Source: Muriicola soli (GTDB lineage Bacteria; Bacteroidota; Bacteroidia; Flavobacteriales; Flavobacteriaceae). Taken from it: a DNA stretch of 64,000 nt. Made by a program: the position numbers and the translations under genes. Position 1 is the first letter of the stretch, and the number at the start of each line of letters is the position of its first letter. This document shows positions 35,812-44,856 of the stretch, one piece after another. The notes under the pieces are model-generated. The model ran no database searches. It was not told where the DNA came from and saw only the letters and a program-made list of their open reading frames with translations. Where the stretch lies: the NCBI RefSeq assembly GCF_004139715.1, contig NZ_CP035544.1, forward strand, positions 1,116,001-1,180,000. The letters run 5' to 3'.

Positions 35812-36291
35812 ATGAAAGGTAAAATAATCCTTATTTCCGCACTAATATTATCTACAATTTCATGCGTAAATAAAGCTGAAAGCGCAAAAGAGATTTCAAT
35901 TGAAAATAATAACAATAGTAATTTTGATTTAGAAGCTGCAACAAAAATTGTTGAACAAAGAAGCAAAGAATTTGAAGATGCATTAAAAATTGGAGATTCA
36001 ATAGCAGTTGGAGACATTTACACTTTAGACACAAAAATAATAGGTGCTTATTCTGGCAGAGATAATATTGTGAAAGAGGTATACGAGATGACACGAGATA
36101 GTATAACTGGGATTAAATTCAGAATAATTAATTTATGGGGGAATGAAAATATCATAATCGAGGATGCATACGTTGAGTTTTTTCATAGCGATGGTACACC
36201 TAGAAGTAAGGGTGAATGCTTATTGGTCTGGAAAAAGGAAAAAGATAATTGGAGGATTTTTCGGGATGTCTATAAACCAGAAAAAAAGTAA
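35812..36291 (+). CDS. Cassette 2: NTF2/SnoaL-like lipoprotein
   Basis: 159 residues. Lipobox at LSTISC. Mature part resembles the SnoaL-like/DUF4440 fold: helix VEQRSKEFEDALKIGDSIAV, 'IYTLDTKIIGAYSGRDNIVK', ending in 'GECLLVWKKEKDNWRIFRDV', the usual last strand. Such domains bind small ligands or catalyse isomerisation; role unknown. The 5' core GTTGTAAAC is complementary over 9 bases to GTTTACAAC behind the gene. Confidence 0.75.
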   Translation: MKGKIILISALILSTISCVNKAESAKEISIENNNNSNFDLEAATKIVEQRSKEFEDALKIGDSIAVGDIYTLDTKIIGAYSGRDNIVKEVYEMTRDSITGIKFRIINLWGNENIIIEDAYVEFFHSDGTPRSKGECLLVWKKEKDNWRIFRDVYKPEKK

Positions 36292-36299
36292 AAAATAGT

Positions 36300-36446
36300 T
36301 TACAACAATGTATAACCGCAATTACGGCGTCCCGATAGCTATCGGGACGACTAAGTCCGAATCCACTCGGAATTGCGAGCGTCAGTGCTAAACCGAAAAA
36401 TAATAACTTAAAACCCGTAACTGACGGTTATACGAGACAGTTAGCC
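36300..36446 (+). repeat. attC-like site 2
   Basis: R" TTACAAC, L" TATAACCG pairing with L' CGGTTATA, R' GTTAGCC. Contains the palindrome TCCCGATAGCTATCGGGA (36330-36347). Closely related to the distal site at 62457. Confidence 0.8.
36330..36347. repeat. TCCCGATAGCTATCGGGA palindrome family
   Basis: Perfect 18-base palindrome here and at 61870. Near copies occur at 37323, 50168, 51149, 52110, 53063, 55703 and 62478, and a variant at 40843. All lie inside attC-like sites or just after a core; none was noticed in region 1. Likely a small inserted palindrome that adds a stem to the folded site. Confidence 0.75.
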
Positions 36447-36470
36447 TTCATTATGACCAACAATTAGCAA

Positions 36471-37244
36471 ATGATAAAATTCTTTAGAAAAATACGCTAC
36501 GACCTTATGGAAAAAAATAAAACAGGAAAGTATTTAAAATATGCCATTGGAGAAATTGTTCTAGTGGTCATTGGAATTTTGATTGCACTTTCTATAAATA
36601 ATTGGAACATTGAAAAAAACAATAGAATTGAAGAAGTTAAAATACTTAAAAATCTTCGTTCAGATTTTGAGGCTTCAATTAAAGAATTAGATGAATTAGA
36701 TGAAATTAGAAAATCTTCTTTATCATGTATAAAAACTATTTTTTCAATTATTGAAACCAAAACAAATCCTTATTCTGAAAAGCAGTTAGACAGTTTGGTA
36801 ATGTACGCTTCGGTACCACCTACGTACAATGGACAAATGGGAACCCTGGAAATGCTTTTTAATTCAGGAAAGGTGAATATTATTTCAAATGATGAAATAA
36901 AAAATCTTTTAATTACTTGGCCAGGACTTGTTGATGATGTGACGGAAGAAGAAATAATACTTAGAGACTTAAGCTATAATCAATATGATAATAATAGTAG
37001 TAAATACTTATCCAAGACTAACCAAATGAAGCTGTTTAAGTATAGAAATATTCCTTTTCAATCAATGCCAAATGGTGCTATGAAGTCCAATTATGATGGA
37101 TATTTTAAAGATTCTGACATAGAAAATAATTATGCTATGAGAATGTCACTATTGTTGCTTATAGAAAATGGGTCAGAAAATTTAGTACAGGTAGCAAAGT
37201 ATATTATTAATAAGATTGACATTGAATTAAAAAATAATAAATAA
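36471..37244 (+). CDS. Cassette 3: DUF6090 family membrane protein
   Basis: 257 residues. The family N-terminus MIKFFRKIRYDLMEKNKTGK leads into a single membrane helix (about 25-45, IGEIVLVVIGILIALSINNW), then a long helical domain. The central family motif here is LFNSGKVNIISNDEIKNLLI. A cytoplasmic basic head, one helix and an outside domain are predicted. Function of DUF6090 is unknown. Cassette ends GTTAGCC/GGCTAAC match 7/7. Confidence 0.85.
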   Translation: MIKFFRKIRYDLMEKNKTGKYLKYAIGEIVLVVIGILIALSINNWNIEKNNRIEEVKILKNLRSDFEASIKELDELDEIRKSSLSCIKTIFSIIETKTNPYSEKQLDSLVMYASVPPTYNGQMGTLEMLFNSGKVNIISNDEIKNLLITWPGLVDDVTEEEIILRDLSYNQYDNNSSKYLSKTNQMKLFKYRNIPFQSMPNGAMKSNYDGYFKDSDIENNYAMRMSLLLLIENGSENLVQVAKYIINKIDIELKNNK

Positions 37245-37250
37245 CGAAAG

Positions 37251-37317
37251 GCTAACAAGGTGCAAAATGTCAATAGCCTCCATCCGTCGGCTACTGCATT
37301 TGCACAAGCCGTTGTGC
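37251..37317 (+). repeat. attC-like site 3
   Basis: R" GGCTAAC, R' GTTGTGC. The inner stem is unlike its neighbours, yet still pairs: GTGCAAAATG with CATTTGCAC, then AATAGCC with GGCTACT. 67 bp. Confidence 0.8.
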
Positions 37318-37354
37318 TTCATTCCCGATAGTTATCGGGACCAACCAATAACCA

Positions 37355-38083
37355 ATGATAAAATTCTTTAGAAAAATTAGACAAAACTTACTTTCTGAAA
37401 ATAAATTCAGTAAATATTTGATTTATGCTATTGGTGAGATTCTTCTTGTGATTATCGGAATCCTTATAGCGGTATCTATTAATGGTTGGAATGAAGACCG
37501 AAAGCTAAAAAATGCAGAGCAGTCTATTCTCAAAGACCTTAAACAAGAAATGATAATAAATCTGAAAGCTTTGGAATTCGCAATTGAGGAAAACGAAAAA
37601 TCCTTTCAAACCGCAATAGAGATGAGAGCGCTTTTTAGAGACAGAGCAGCTTTTGATAAAATGTCAGATAGTATGTTTTATACATCATTCAGAAAATTGA
37701 ATTGGAACGTCACTTATGATCCGCAAAATGGGATACTTAATTCAATAATCTCTTCAGGACAAATCAATCAACTTTCTAATAAGGAACTAAAATATTTACT
37801 GGCATCTCTAAAGGAATTGACAACAGATGCTATAGAAAATACAAGAAAAATTGAAGCCCAAAGAGATGATTTGATAAAATCAGCTTGGACTGATGCCATG
37901 ATTATTAAAGATGGAAAAAATCTGGGATTAAATATGAAATCAATATATGAGCATCCAGAATTTAGATGGGCAACGAGCCATCTTTTTTATTTTCAACGAA
38001 AAGATGGATTAAAAGAAGAAAAAGAGCTAAGGGCAACTTTAGAGAATATTATTGAACTTATTAATGAAAATATTAATAAATAA
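37355..38083 (+). CDS. Cassette 4: DUF6090 family membrane protein
   Basis: 242 residues. N-terminus MIKFFRKIRQNLLSENKFSK, membrane helix about 25-47 (ILLVIIGILIAVSING). The outer domain is charged and helical; central motif IISSGQINQLSNKELKYLLA. Belongs to the 'ENKFSKYLIYAIGE' subtype, as does cassette 10. Ends GTTGTGC/GCACAAC match 7/7. The leader carries a TCCCGATAGTTATCGGGA palindrome just after the core. Confidence 0.85.
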   Translation: MIKFFRKIRQNLLSENKFSKYLIYAIGEILLVIIGILIAVSINGWNEDRKLKNAEQSILKDLKQEMIINLKALEFAIEENEKSFQTAIEMRALFRDRAAFDKMSDSMFYTSFRKLNWNVTYDPQNGILNSIISSGQINQLSNKELKYLLASLKELTTDAIENTRKIEAQRDDLIKSAWTDAMIIKDGKNLGLNMKSIYEHPEFRWATSHLFYFQRKDGLKEEKELRATLENIIELINENINK

Positions 38084-38088
38084 CGAAA

Positions 38089-38219
38089 GCACAACATTGG
38101 CTATAAGTAATTGTTTGTTCTCGCCTACTTTGGAAATTCCTGTGGAATTGCCAACTGGGTGTTTACTTGCAAAGTTAACTGCTAACCCACGCAACTACTC
38201 ATAGCCGAGACCGTTAGCT
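38089..38219 (+). repeat. attC-like site 4
   Basis: R" GCACAAC, L" GGCTAT with AGTA, L' TACTcATAGCC, R' GTTAGCT. First of the 'CTCGCCTACTT' subfamily, also seen at sites 15, 17, 18, 19, 23 and 28. Confidence 0.8.
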
Positions 38220-38264
38220 ACAATGACCTAAATACTCACGTAGAACAATTAAAAACCACAAACG

Positions 38265-39134
38265 TTGAAAATATCATTCGTACTTTTTATCACAGTACTC
38301 TTACCTATTGTAAGTATAGCACAGGAAAATAAAGTAACTACAGGAAATGAAAATGGGACACTTATAGCGATTGGTGGTGGAGATATTGGACACACTAATA
38401 TTATGAAAGAATTTCGGAAACTGGCTGGCGGAGATTCTGCGAAAATAGTAGTTATACCAACAGCATTTGTGAGGGACAATGAAATAGATACATTGTTATT
38501 AAAAAGAAATTTCAAAGAATATGGAATACCTAATTTTACTGTTCTACATACAAATGATTCTACTGAGGTAAATACAGATGATTTTGTGAAACCGATTAAG
38601 GAAGCTACAGGTATTTATTTTACAGGTGGTAGACATTGGAGAATAGCAGATAGTTATTTAAATACTAAAGTACACAAGGAACTATTACAATTATTGGACA
38701 GAGGTGGCGTAATTGCAGGTTCGTCAGCAGGCGCAACTATACAAGGTTCCTATTTAGCAAGAGGAGATACGAAAAACAATCAAATAATGATGGGAGACCA
38801 TGAAATTGGATTCGGATTTATTTCAAATATTGCTATTGACCAACACGTGTTAAGCCGAAATAGACAGTTTGATATGTTTACAATCCTAGAGAAAAAACCT
38901 GAACTTTTGGGTGTCGGAATTGATGAGAGTACAGCTATCGTGGTCAAAGGAGATATTTTGGAAGTTATTGGAGAAAGTTATGTTATTATCTATGACAAAT
39001 CGTTCTGGTCAATTGAACATAATCCATTCGATGAGGAAACTCAAAGAGAACTTCCAAATAAAAACCAATTATTCTATTTTTTGAAAAGTGGAGATAAATA
39101 TAATTTAAGAGACAGAAAAGTCATTCGCAATTAA
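38265..39134 (+). CDS. Cassette 5: cyanophycinase-like S51 family peptidase, secreted
   Basis: 289 residues, TTG start; signal peptide MKISFVLFITVLLPIVSIAQ supports it. Peptidase S51 features: 'GTLIAIGGGDIGH', 'YFTGGRHWRIAD', nucleophile Ser in AGSSAGATIQGS, and 'QHVLSRNRQFDM'. Cyanophycinases release beta-Asp-Arg dipeptides; other S51 enzymes cleave Asp-X dipeptides. An exported form would act on outside peptides. The 5' core GTTAGCTAC is complementary over 9 bases to GTAGCTAAC behind the gene. Confidence 0.85.
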   Translation: MKISFVLFITVLLPIVSIAQENKVTTGNENGTLIAIGGGDIGHTNIMKEFRKLAGGDSAKIVVIPTAFVRDNEIDTLLLKRNFKEYGIPNFTVLHTNDSTEVNTDDFVKPIKEATGIYFTGGRHWRIADSYLNTKVHKELLQLLDRGGVIAGSSAGATIQGSYLARGDTKNNQIMMGDHEIGFGFISNIAIDQHVLSRNRQFDMFTILEKKPELLGVGIDESTAIVVKGDILEVIGESYVIIYDKSFWSIEHNPFDEETQRELPNKNQLFYFLKSGDKYNLRDRKVIRN

Positions 39135-39154
39135 ACATTGTGCATAATCAATGT

Positions 39155-39350
39155 AGCTAACAACGTATATAGCTCATAGCTAATCAGTTGCTTAATCTAA
39201 GTTAAGGTATATTTGGAAAGTCGCCAAATTTTTAAATTTGACGATTTCCAACAGAAAAGATAAATAGTAAAATGTAAAAATCTGGCTTTTACTCAATTCA
39301 AAATTAATCGTTAATTAACACGCTACGAGCCATATACAAGACCGTTAGCA
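39155..39350 (+). repeat. attC-like site 5
   Basis: R" AGCTAAC, L" GTATATaGCTC pairing with L' GAGCcATATAC, R' GTTAGCA. 196 bp. The L boxes differ from the common GGCTAT/ATAGCC yet still pair, a compensatory change. Confidence 0.8.
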
Positions 39351-39362
39351 AACAGTTTTCAT

Positions 39363-39800
39363 ATGAAGATACGATATAGCAAGAAAAGACTTAGAGCCAA
39401 CCTCTTTATAGGTCTTTTGTGGTTAATGCTTAGTATTTTAAAATGGGTATTTGATGATTATATGAACTGGACGGATGGTTTCTTTTTTGGTATGGCTTTG
39501 CTGTATTTGGGACAGTATTTCTATGAGTGGAGAATTCAATATATGAATATTACTAATGAACAAATTGTTGTTAATTATCCTTTTGGTAAGAAGATCAAGT
39601 TATCCGAAATATATTGGATCAAAAAGTTTGCGGGAGATTATATTTTAAAGACAGAGAAAAAAGATTTAACCATTAATACTCAAATTATAGATAAGGATTC
39701 TCTTAATGACCTAAATGAAATTCTTGCCAAATTAAATCTACCTCCAGATAAAACACCGTTTGCTAACAACGGCTATAATTCAGCGCTGCTTTCCAACTAA
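39363..39800 (+). CDS. Cassette 6: two-helix membrane protein with PH-like domain
   Basis: 145 residues. Two membrane helices (about 12-30 and 40-58), then a small beta-rich domain of bacterial PH type (NITNEQIVVNYPFGKKIKLS). Function unknown. The last 9 codons, from ANNGYNSALL to the stop, are encoded by the attC-like site itself, so the C-terminus depends on which site is joined. The 5' core GTTAGCAAAC matches GTTTGCTAAC behind it over 10 bases, the longest match in the array. Confidence 0.7.
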   Translation: MKIRYSKKRLRANLFIGLLWLMLSILKWVFDDYMNWTDGFFFGMALLYLGQYFYEWRIQYMNITNEQIVVNYPFGKKIKLSEIYWIKKFAGDYILKTEKKDLTINTQIIDKDSLNDLNEILAKLNLPPDKTPFANNGYNSALLSN

Positions 39801-39961
39801 ATTGAAATTTCCTACATTTAATAAAAACTAGAACCGGCTAAAATAGGAGAGTGGCCGGGGCTCGCTTTTGCCGTGCTAATTTCTTCCTCTTCAAAAGAGG
39901 AAGAGCCAACGCGAAGCTCGCCCCCAAAGCCACGCCGCAATCATAGCCGGGGCCGTTAGCC
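39761..39961 (+). repeat. attC-like site 6
   Basis: R" TGCTAAC, L" GGCTATaATT, L' AATcATAGCC, R' GTTAGCC. Type member of the ~200-bp subfamily shared with sites 7, 9 and 12. Inner stem CTTCCTCTT/AAGAGGAAG. Overlaps the end of the preceding gene. Confidence 0.85.
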
Positions 39962-39985
39962 TTCATTATGGAAAATATTTAACTC

Positions 39986-40702
39986 GTGATTCAATTTTTT
40001 CGTAAAATCAGGAAATCACTTTTGACCCAGGGAAAAATTGGGAAATACATTCCCTATGCATTAGGGGAAATTTTCCTGGTTGTAGTTGGAATCCTGCTTG
40101 CGCTCCAAATAAATAATTGGAATGAGCACAAGAAACAAAAATCGATCGCCAAAGAATTATTAAAGGATATTGAAATTTCACTGGCCAACAATTACACTCA
40201 GTTGAACTTTGTAATCAATTATAATCAAGAAGGGAATACATCTGCTGAATTAATAAAGCACCAAATTCAAAATAATCTCCCATATCACGATTCATTGGAC
40301 CTCCATTTTTCAAAAGCAATTCAATACAGCACACCTGTATTAAAAAATCCAGGATATGAAAGTTTAAAGGTATTTGGTCTTAATTTAGTAGAAAATGATA
40401 GCCTAATAAAAGCCCTAGGTGATTTCTACAACATGGGCTGGATTGAAACCTTAGTTTTTCGACAAGAAAGTTATTACTACGGTACCGCTTCCCCAATATT
40501 AGTGGAGCTATTTGAGTCTGTAGCGATGAGAAACAGTATGAAGCCATTCAATTACAATACTCTGCTTACTTCAAATGAGTATCTGAGCATTTTAAATACA
40601 ATGATTGCTTATAGAAAAGATCAAAATGTTTGGTATTTCGAAAACTTACAACAGCTTGACGAAATCAAGAATATGATAAGTGAGGAGTTACAGAAACCAT
40701 AA
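39986..40702 (+). CDS. Cassette 7: DUF6090 family membrane protein
   Basis: 238 residues, GTG start. The most divergent N-terminus of the set: MIQFFRKIRKSLLTQGKIGK, then helix 'ALGEIFLVVVGILLALQINN'. The central motif is altered to NPGYESLKVFGLNLVENDSL. Ends GTTAGCC/GGCTAAC match 7/7. Function unknown. Confidence 0.83.
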   Translation: MIQFFRKIRKSLLTQGKIGKYIPYALGEIFLVVVGILLALQINNWNEHKKQKSIAKELLKDIEISLANNYTQLNFVINYNQEGNTSAELIKHQIQNNLPYHDSLDLHFSKAIQYSTPVLKNPGYESLKVFGLNLVENDSLIKALGDFYNMGWIETLVFRQESYYYGTASPILVELFESVAMRNSMKPFNYNTLLTSNEYLSILNTMIAYRKDQNVWYFENLQQLDEIKNMISEELQKP

Positions 40703-40707
40703 CGAAA

Positions 40708-40920
40708 GGCTAACAACGGCTATAATTCAGCGCTGCTTTCCAACTAAATTGAAATTTCCTACATTTAATAAAAACTAGAACTGGCTAAAATAGGAGAGTG
40801 GCCGGGGTTCGCTTTTGCCGACGTTAATTTTTTCTGCCCCGATAGCTATCGTGGGCAGAAAACCCAACGCTAAGCTTCACCCTCCTTGTCGCGCCACAAT
40901 CATAGCCAGGACCGTTGTGC
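40708..40920 (+). repeat. attC-like site 7
   Basis: R" GGCTAAC, R' GTTGTGC; about 100 bases of its left part are nearly identical to site 6, but the inner stem-loop is replaced by CTGCCC...GGGCAG around GATAGCTATC (40834-40858). Confidence 0.85.
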
Positions 40921-40944
40921 TTCATTATAACCAACCGCTAACCA

Positions 40945-41676
40945 ATGATAAAATTCTTTAGAAAAATAAGATTAAACTTGGTTTCAGAGGGAAAAACTGG
41001 AAAGTATCTAAAATATGCATTTGGAGAGATTCTTCTTGTAGTAATTGGAATCTTGATTGCGCTATCCATAAATAATTGGAATGAAAACAGGAAATCGCAA
41101 AAAGTAGCCAACGAAATTTATCTCAATTTACGTAACTCACTCGTTCAAGATTCAACTGAAGTTCAGAGAATAATTAAATCGCAAAGTAAGAGTTTAAATG
41201 TACAGAAAGAATTGATTTTAAAACAAGCAAGTCAAGAGTCAATTGAATTTGAAGAAATTAATTTGCATCAATTAATTGAAGATATACAAATAGGAGTATT
41301 TAGTTTCTTCCCAAAGACTGGAATTTATAATTCTATCGTTTCAAATAATGGAATGGACCTTTTAAAATCAACGAAAATTAAGGCTTCATTAATTAATCTT
41401 TATGACTATCAATATGAAAGATACGCAAATATGGATGCCACAATTGAAAATAAATATCACTCCCGACTATTTCCTGTAATATTTAAGAAAATCGGGTACG
41501 TAGGTAATGTTACTGAAAATCCTGACCAATTATTATTCAAAGAAAATTACGAAGAATTAGTTTCTGAATGTAGAAACGTTCATGGTATTTTAACTTCAAA
41601 TAGGGATTTACTCATTGAAATTAGCAAAGAGATAAATGAGTTATTACAAATGATTAGAGATGAACTTGACAAATAA
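40945..41676 (+). CDS. Cassette 8: DUF6090 family membrane protein
   Basis: 243 residues. N-terminus MIKFFRKIRLNLVSEGKTGK, membrane helix 'FGEILLVVIGILIALSINN'. The outer domain has the central motif in the variant form IVSNNGMDLLKSTKIKASLI. Ends GTTGTGC/GCTCAAC match 6/7. Function unknown. Confidence 0.84.
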   Translation: MIKFFRKIRLNLVSEGKTGKYLKYAFGEILLVVIGILIALSINNWNENRKSQKVANEIYLNLRNSLVQDSTEVQRIIKSQSKSLNVQKELILKQASQESIEFEEINLHQLIEDIQIGVFSFFPKTGIYNSIVSNNGMDLLKSTKIKASLINLYDYQYERYANMDATIENKYHSRLFPVIFKKIGYVGNVTENPDQLLFKENYEELVSECRNVHGILTSNRDLLIEISKEINELLQMIRDELDK

Positions 41677-41681
41677 CGAAA

Positions 41682-41807
41682 GCTCAACAACGGCTATGGT
41701 TTATCGCCCTCAGAGGTCTGGGATAATTTGCTATTTTAGGGATAAATAAAAACAAAACGTAAAGGCTGGCGCCCCTAGGCGCCAAACCAAAGCCGGAACC
41801 GTTGTGC
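41682..41807 (+). repeat. attC-like site 8
   Basis: R" GCTCAAC, inner pairing CGGCT/AGCCG and GGTTT/AAACC, a GGCGCC-CCTA-GGCGCC hairpin, R' GTTGTGC. 126 bp. Confidence 0.75.
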
Positions 41808-41864
41808 TTCATTATCCCAAGCTCGATAAATTAAATATCCTACCTTTCGAGAAACAGCTAACCA

Positions 41865-42665
41865 ATGATAAAATTCTTTCGTAAAATTCGACAAAACTTA
41901 CTTATAGAAAACAAAACTGGAAAGTATTTTAAGTATGCCTTCGGAGAGATTGTTCTCGTGGTTATTGGGATATTGATTGCTTTACAAATCAATAGCTGGA
42001 ATGAGGAAAGAATTATAAAAAATAATATTAATCTTTATTTAGGCGCTTTAATGCAGGATATGAAGGAAGATATTAAGATTATTAAGAGCGGCCGACGTTA
42101 TCATATTTTTCGTATTCATTCTGGCATCTATATGCTTGATTTATACAACCCAGAAGAAAAACTGACTTTTCTTTCTGATAACAACAATTTGCCAGTGTGG
42201 GAAGATCCTAGTTGGAGATGGGAAGGCCCTGTGCCAACTAAATATGACACTAATTTTATAAACACCAGCCTTGTTTGGCTGTTTAGGTATCAACCTACCT
42301 ATCCAGTTAAAAGGACTATCGATGAATTTAGCAGTTTAGGATTATTTTCAAAAATGGAAAATCATGCGCTTAAAATTCAAATCGAAAAGTATTATAATTA
42401 TTTTGATTGGACACATAACGACTCAAATAAAGAATATAATACGACCGTTTTATGGAATAAATCTTTAGTTGAAAGTGGAATTGGGTATATGGATCTGGCC
42501 AATTTAGAGAACCCCATTGAAGTTATATTTTCGGATAAATCGCGTAGAGCTATTCTTAAAAACATGATTGACGAATCTATTTATAAATCATCTACGGACG
42601 AAGCGATTCTTACCTATTTAAGCAAGTTGATAAACGAAATTGAGGTAGAAATACAAAGGAATTAA
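41865..42665 (+). CDS. Cassette 9: DUF6090 family membrane protein, Trp-rich variant
   Basis: 266 residues. N-terminus MIKFFRKIRQNLLIENKTGK, helix 'FGEIVLVVIGILIALQINSW'. The outer domain differs from its relatives: rich in Trp and Tyr (NLPVWEDPSWRWEG, 'YYNYFDWTHNDSNKEYN'), so it may bind a different partner. Ends GTTGTGC/GCACAAC match 7/7. Function unknown. Confidence 0.83.
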   Translation: MIKFFRKIRQNLLIENKTGKYFKYAFGEIVLVVIGILIALQINSWNEERIIKNNINLYLGALMQDMKEDIKIIKSGRRYHIFRIHSGIYMLDLYNPEEKLTFLSDNNNLPVWEDPSWRWEGPVPTKYDTNFINTSLVWLFRYQPTYPVKRTIDEFSSLGLFSKMENHALKIQIEKYYNYFDWTHNDSNKEYNTTVLWNKSLVESGIGYMDLANLENPIEVIFSDKSRRAILKNMIDESIYKSSTDEAILTYLSKLINEIEVEIQRN

Positions 42666-42678
42666 ATATATAACGAAA

Positions 42679-42879
42679 GCACAACAACGGCCATAATTCA
42701 TCGCTGCCTTAGAACTTCCTTGAAATTTCCTACATTTAATAAAAACTAGAACTGGCTAAAATAGAGGAGTGGCCAGGGCTCGCTTTGCCACGGCTAATTT
42801 CTTCCTCTTCAAAAGAGGAAGATCCAACGCGAAGCTCGCCCCCATAGCCGCGCCGCAATCATAGCCAGCATCGTTGTGC
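42679..42879 (+). repeat. attC-like site 9
   Basis: R" GCACAAC, L" GGCCATaATT, L' AATcATAGCC, R' GTTGTGC. 201 bp, same subfamily as site 6 including the CTTCCTCTT/AAGAGGAAG inner stem. Confidence 0.85.
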
Positions 42880-42905
42880 TCCATTATTAGAACAATCTAT
42901 AACCA

Positions 42906-43622
42906 ATGATAAAATTCTTTCGAATAATTAGACAAAAAATGCTGACTGAAAATAAGTTCAGTAAATATCTGATTTACGCAATTGGAGAAATTGCATTAGT
43001 TATGATAGGAATTCTTTTAGCACTACAAGTCAATAATTGGAATGAAAATCGAAAAGTCCAAAAGGAAATTCGAGAAATCTACAACCAAATAGTTTTTGAA
43101 CTAGATAACGATATAGCTGAACTTTCGGAAAATTTGAATAGGTATGAATCGATAAAGCCTGTTTTCGATAATGTTGTTTCAGATTCCAGAACAGTGGAAT
43201 TATTGGATGATGGATTATCAAGAATAATCGCTGGAAGTCTAAATACTATCCTAAATAAATCAGGAGTTGAACGCCTAAAAACAATATCTGTTAATGATAG
43301 CTTATCGTTGAAAGTGATAGAAATGTATGAGCAATTAGAGTGGTTCATTAGAACAGAACAAACAATTTCTGAAAGCCAAAGATTAATGACCATTAACTAT
43401 AAAGATAATTATAGTTGGTATCCTGAATGGATAAACAAAAGAATAACAAAAGACAACAGCAGTCCGGAATTACAGGATTACTTCGTGAACAGTCAAGAGT
43501 ACAGGCATAACGTAATCTATAGTTACCAACAGGTTTATAATAGATATGTACCTCGTTTAAGAAGAAGTATTCCCCGAGTAAAGCAAATCAGAAACGAGTT
43601 GCAAAATGCAATAAACAAATAA
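42906..43622 (+). CDS. Cassette 10: DUF6090 family membrane protein
   Basis: 238 residues. N-terminus MIKFFRIIRQKMLTENKFSK, helix 'IGEIALVMIGILLALQVNNW'. The outer domain has the variant central motif LNKSGVERLKTISVNDSLSL, close to cassette 7. Ends in a basic tail (PRLRRSIPRVKQIRNEL). Ends GTTGTGC/GCACAAC match 7/7. Function unknown. Confidence 0.83.
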   Translation: MIKFFRIIRQKMLTENKFSKYLIYAIGEIALVMIGILLALQVNNWNENRKVQKEIREIYNQIVFELDNDIAELSENLNRYESIKPVFDNVVSDSRTVELLDDGLSRIIAGSLNTILNKSGVERLKTISVNDSLSLKVIEMYEQLEWFIRTEQTISESQRLMTINYKDNYSWYPEWINKRITKDNSSPELQDYFVNSQEYRHNVIYSYQQVYNRYVPRLRRSIPRVKQIRNELQNAINK

Positions 43623-43627
43623 CGAAA

Positions 43628-43753
43628 GCACAACAACGCTTATAGCACATGCCGTTGGCAAACACAAAAATTCATTACCTTTTATTTTAATTAATTTTCG
43701 TTTAACTCATTCTGCCGGTAAAACGGCACGAGCCATACACAAACACGTTGTGC
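43628..43753 (+). repeat. attC-like site 10
   Basis: R" GCACAAC, inner TGCCGTT pairing with AACGGCA, R' GTTGTGC. 126 bp, very AT-rich centre. Confidence 0.75.
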
Positions 43754-43777
43754 TTCATTACAAGACACCACTAACCA

Positions 43778-44776
43778 ATGATAAAATTCTATAGAAAAAT
43801 TAGACAAAAACTATTATCTGAAAACAAATTTGGAAAGTATCTGGCTTATGCCATCGGAGAAATAGTACTTGTTGTTATTGGCATTCTAATAGCTTTATAT
43901 ATTAACAACCGAAATCAAATTCGTCTATTTGAAGAAAGAACAGATATACTAATGAACGAAGTCCTTCTAGATTTAGAAAATTTGATAAAAGCTTCTAATT
44001 ACCAATTAGATTTTTACAGTAATAAACAGATCATTTTTGACCTAATTTTAAATAATAAATTAACATATGACGATTATTCAAGTAATAAATATCCTAATCT
44101 TTCGACTGCAACTACTTGGTATAATGGAGGATTAAAGCAAAGAATGGCATATGATAATTTGACGAAGGAAATAAACGCAATACCCGAAAAATATAAACCT
44201 GTATTCAAAGATTTGAGTCTCTTATACAGCAATAAGTTTAACGAAAATTATCGGGATTTGATTGAAAATATGTCAAATGAAAATATGAAAAAGAGAGCTG
44301 ATAAATACGAGTGGTATTCCTATTCAGGGTCTTACAGCGAGAATAAAGAAATGTTTGATTATATGCTTAATGACTATTTATATAAAAATGAAGTTAAACA
44401 CTATGCCACAATAGTAAACTTTCATATTGGTTATATTCTAGGAGATAAGAATAGAGCACAAAAAAGCTATAAGGAGATATCAACGCTCTTGAATAAGCCA
44501 ATTGATGATGACATCATTGATTACAATTTAGACCTTTTTAAAAATTTAGTTGGAGAATGGGAAACTGAAATGGCGCCAGGTATAATTGTAACTGTTTATG
44601 AGGACAAAAAACGATTGTTTTATAAAGACAATATTGATTCTATTGTCGGACAATTTCACATTATTTCCAACAAAAAGCTAATCAATGAAAATAGGGTTTT
44701 CTTCACAATTGTAAATGAACAAGATGAAATTGTCGTAAAACAAACTGGAGGAATTAATTGGAAAAAAGTAAAATAA
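43778..44776 (+). CDS. Cassette 11: DUF6090 N-terminus with a long, different C-terminal domain
   Basis: 332 residues, about 85 longer than its relatives. N-terminus MIKFYRKIRQKLLSENKFGK and helix 'IGEIVLVVIGILIALYINNR' are conserved. The rest is different: a helical middle, then a beta-rich end (residues about 260-332, LVGEWETEMAPGIIVTVYED) that looks like a lipocalin-like or DUF-type small barrel. It reads as a module swap: the family anchor carrying another exported domain. Function unknown. R" GCACATC matches its core 6/7. Confidence 0.78.
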   Translation: MIKFYRKIRQKLLSENKFGKYLAYAIGEIVLVVIGILIALYINNRNQIRLFEERTDILMNEVLLDLENLIKASNYQLDFYSNKQIIFDLILNNKLTYDDYSSNKYPNLSTATTWYNGGLKQRMAYDNLTKEINAIPEKYKPVFKDLSLLYSNKFNENYRDLIENMSNENMKKRADKYEWYSYSGSYSENKEMFDYMLNDYLYKNEVKHYATIVNFHIGYILGDKNRAQKSYKEISTLLNKPIDDDIIDYNLDLFKNLVGEWETEMAPGIIVTVYEDKKRLFYKDNIDSIVGQFHIISNKKLINENRVFFTIVNEQDEIVVKQTGGINWKKVK

Positions 44777-44785
44777 ATAACGAAA

Positions 44786-44838
44786 GCACATCAATGTATA
44801 TTAGCCATTAAAACGACTCATATACTAGACTGTTGTGC
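44786..44838 (+). repeat. attC-like site 11
   Basis: Shortest site, 53 bp: R" GCACATC, L" GTATATtaG, L' CtcATATAC, R' GTTGTGC. Confidence 0.7.
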
Positions 44839-44856
44839 TCAATTAAACCAAACTCA

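Noticed and set aside
38249-38515. Minus-strand ORF opposite the cyanophycinase-like gene
   Set aside because: Shadow; no motif, and it overlaps a signal-peptide-bearing plus-strand gene.
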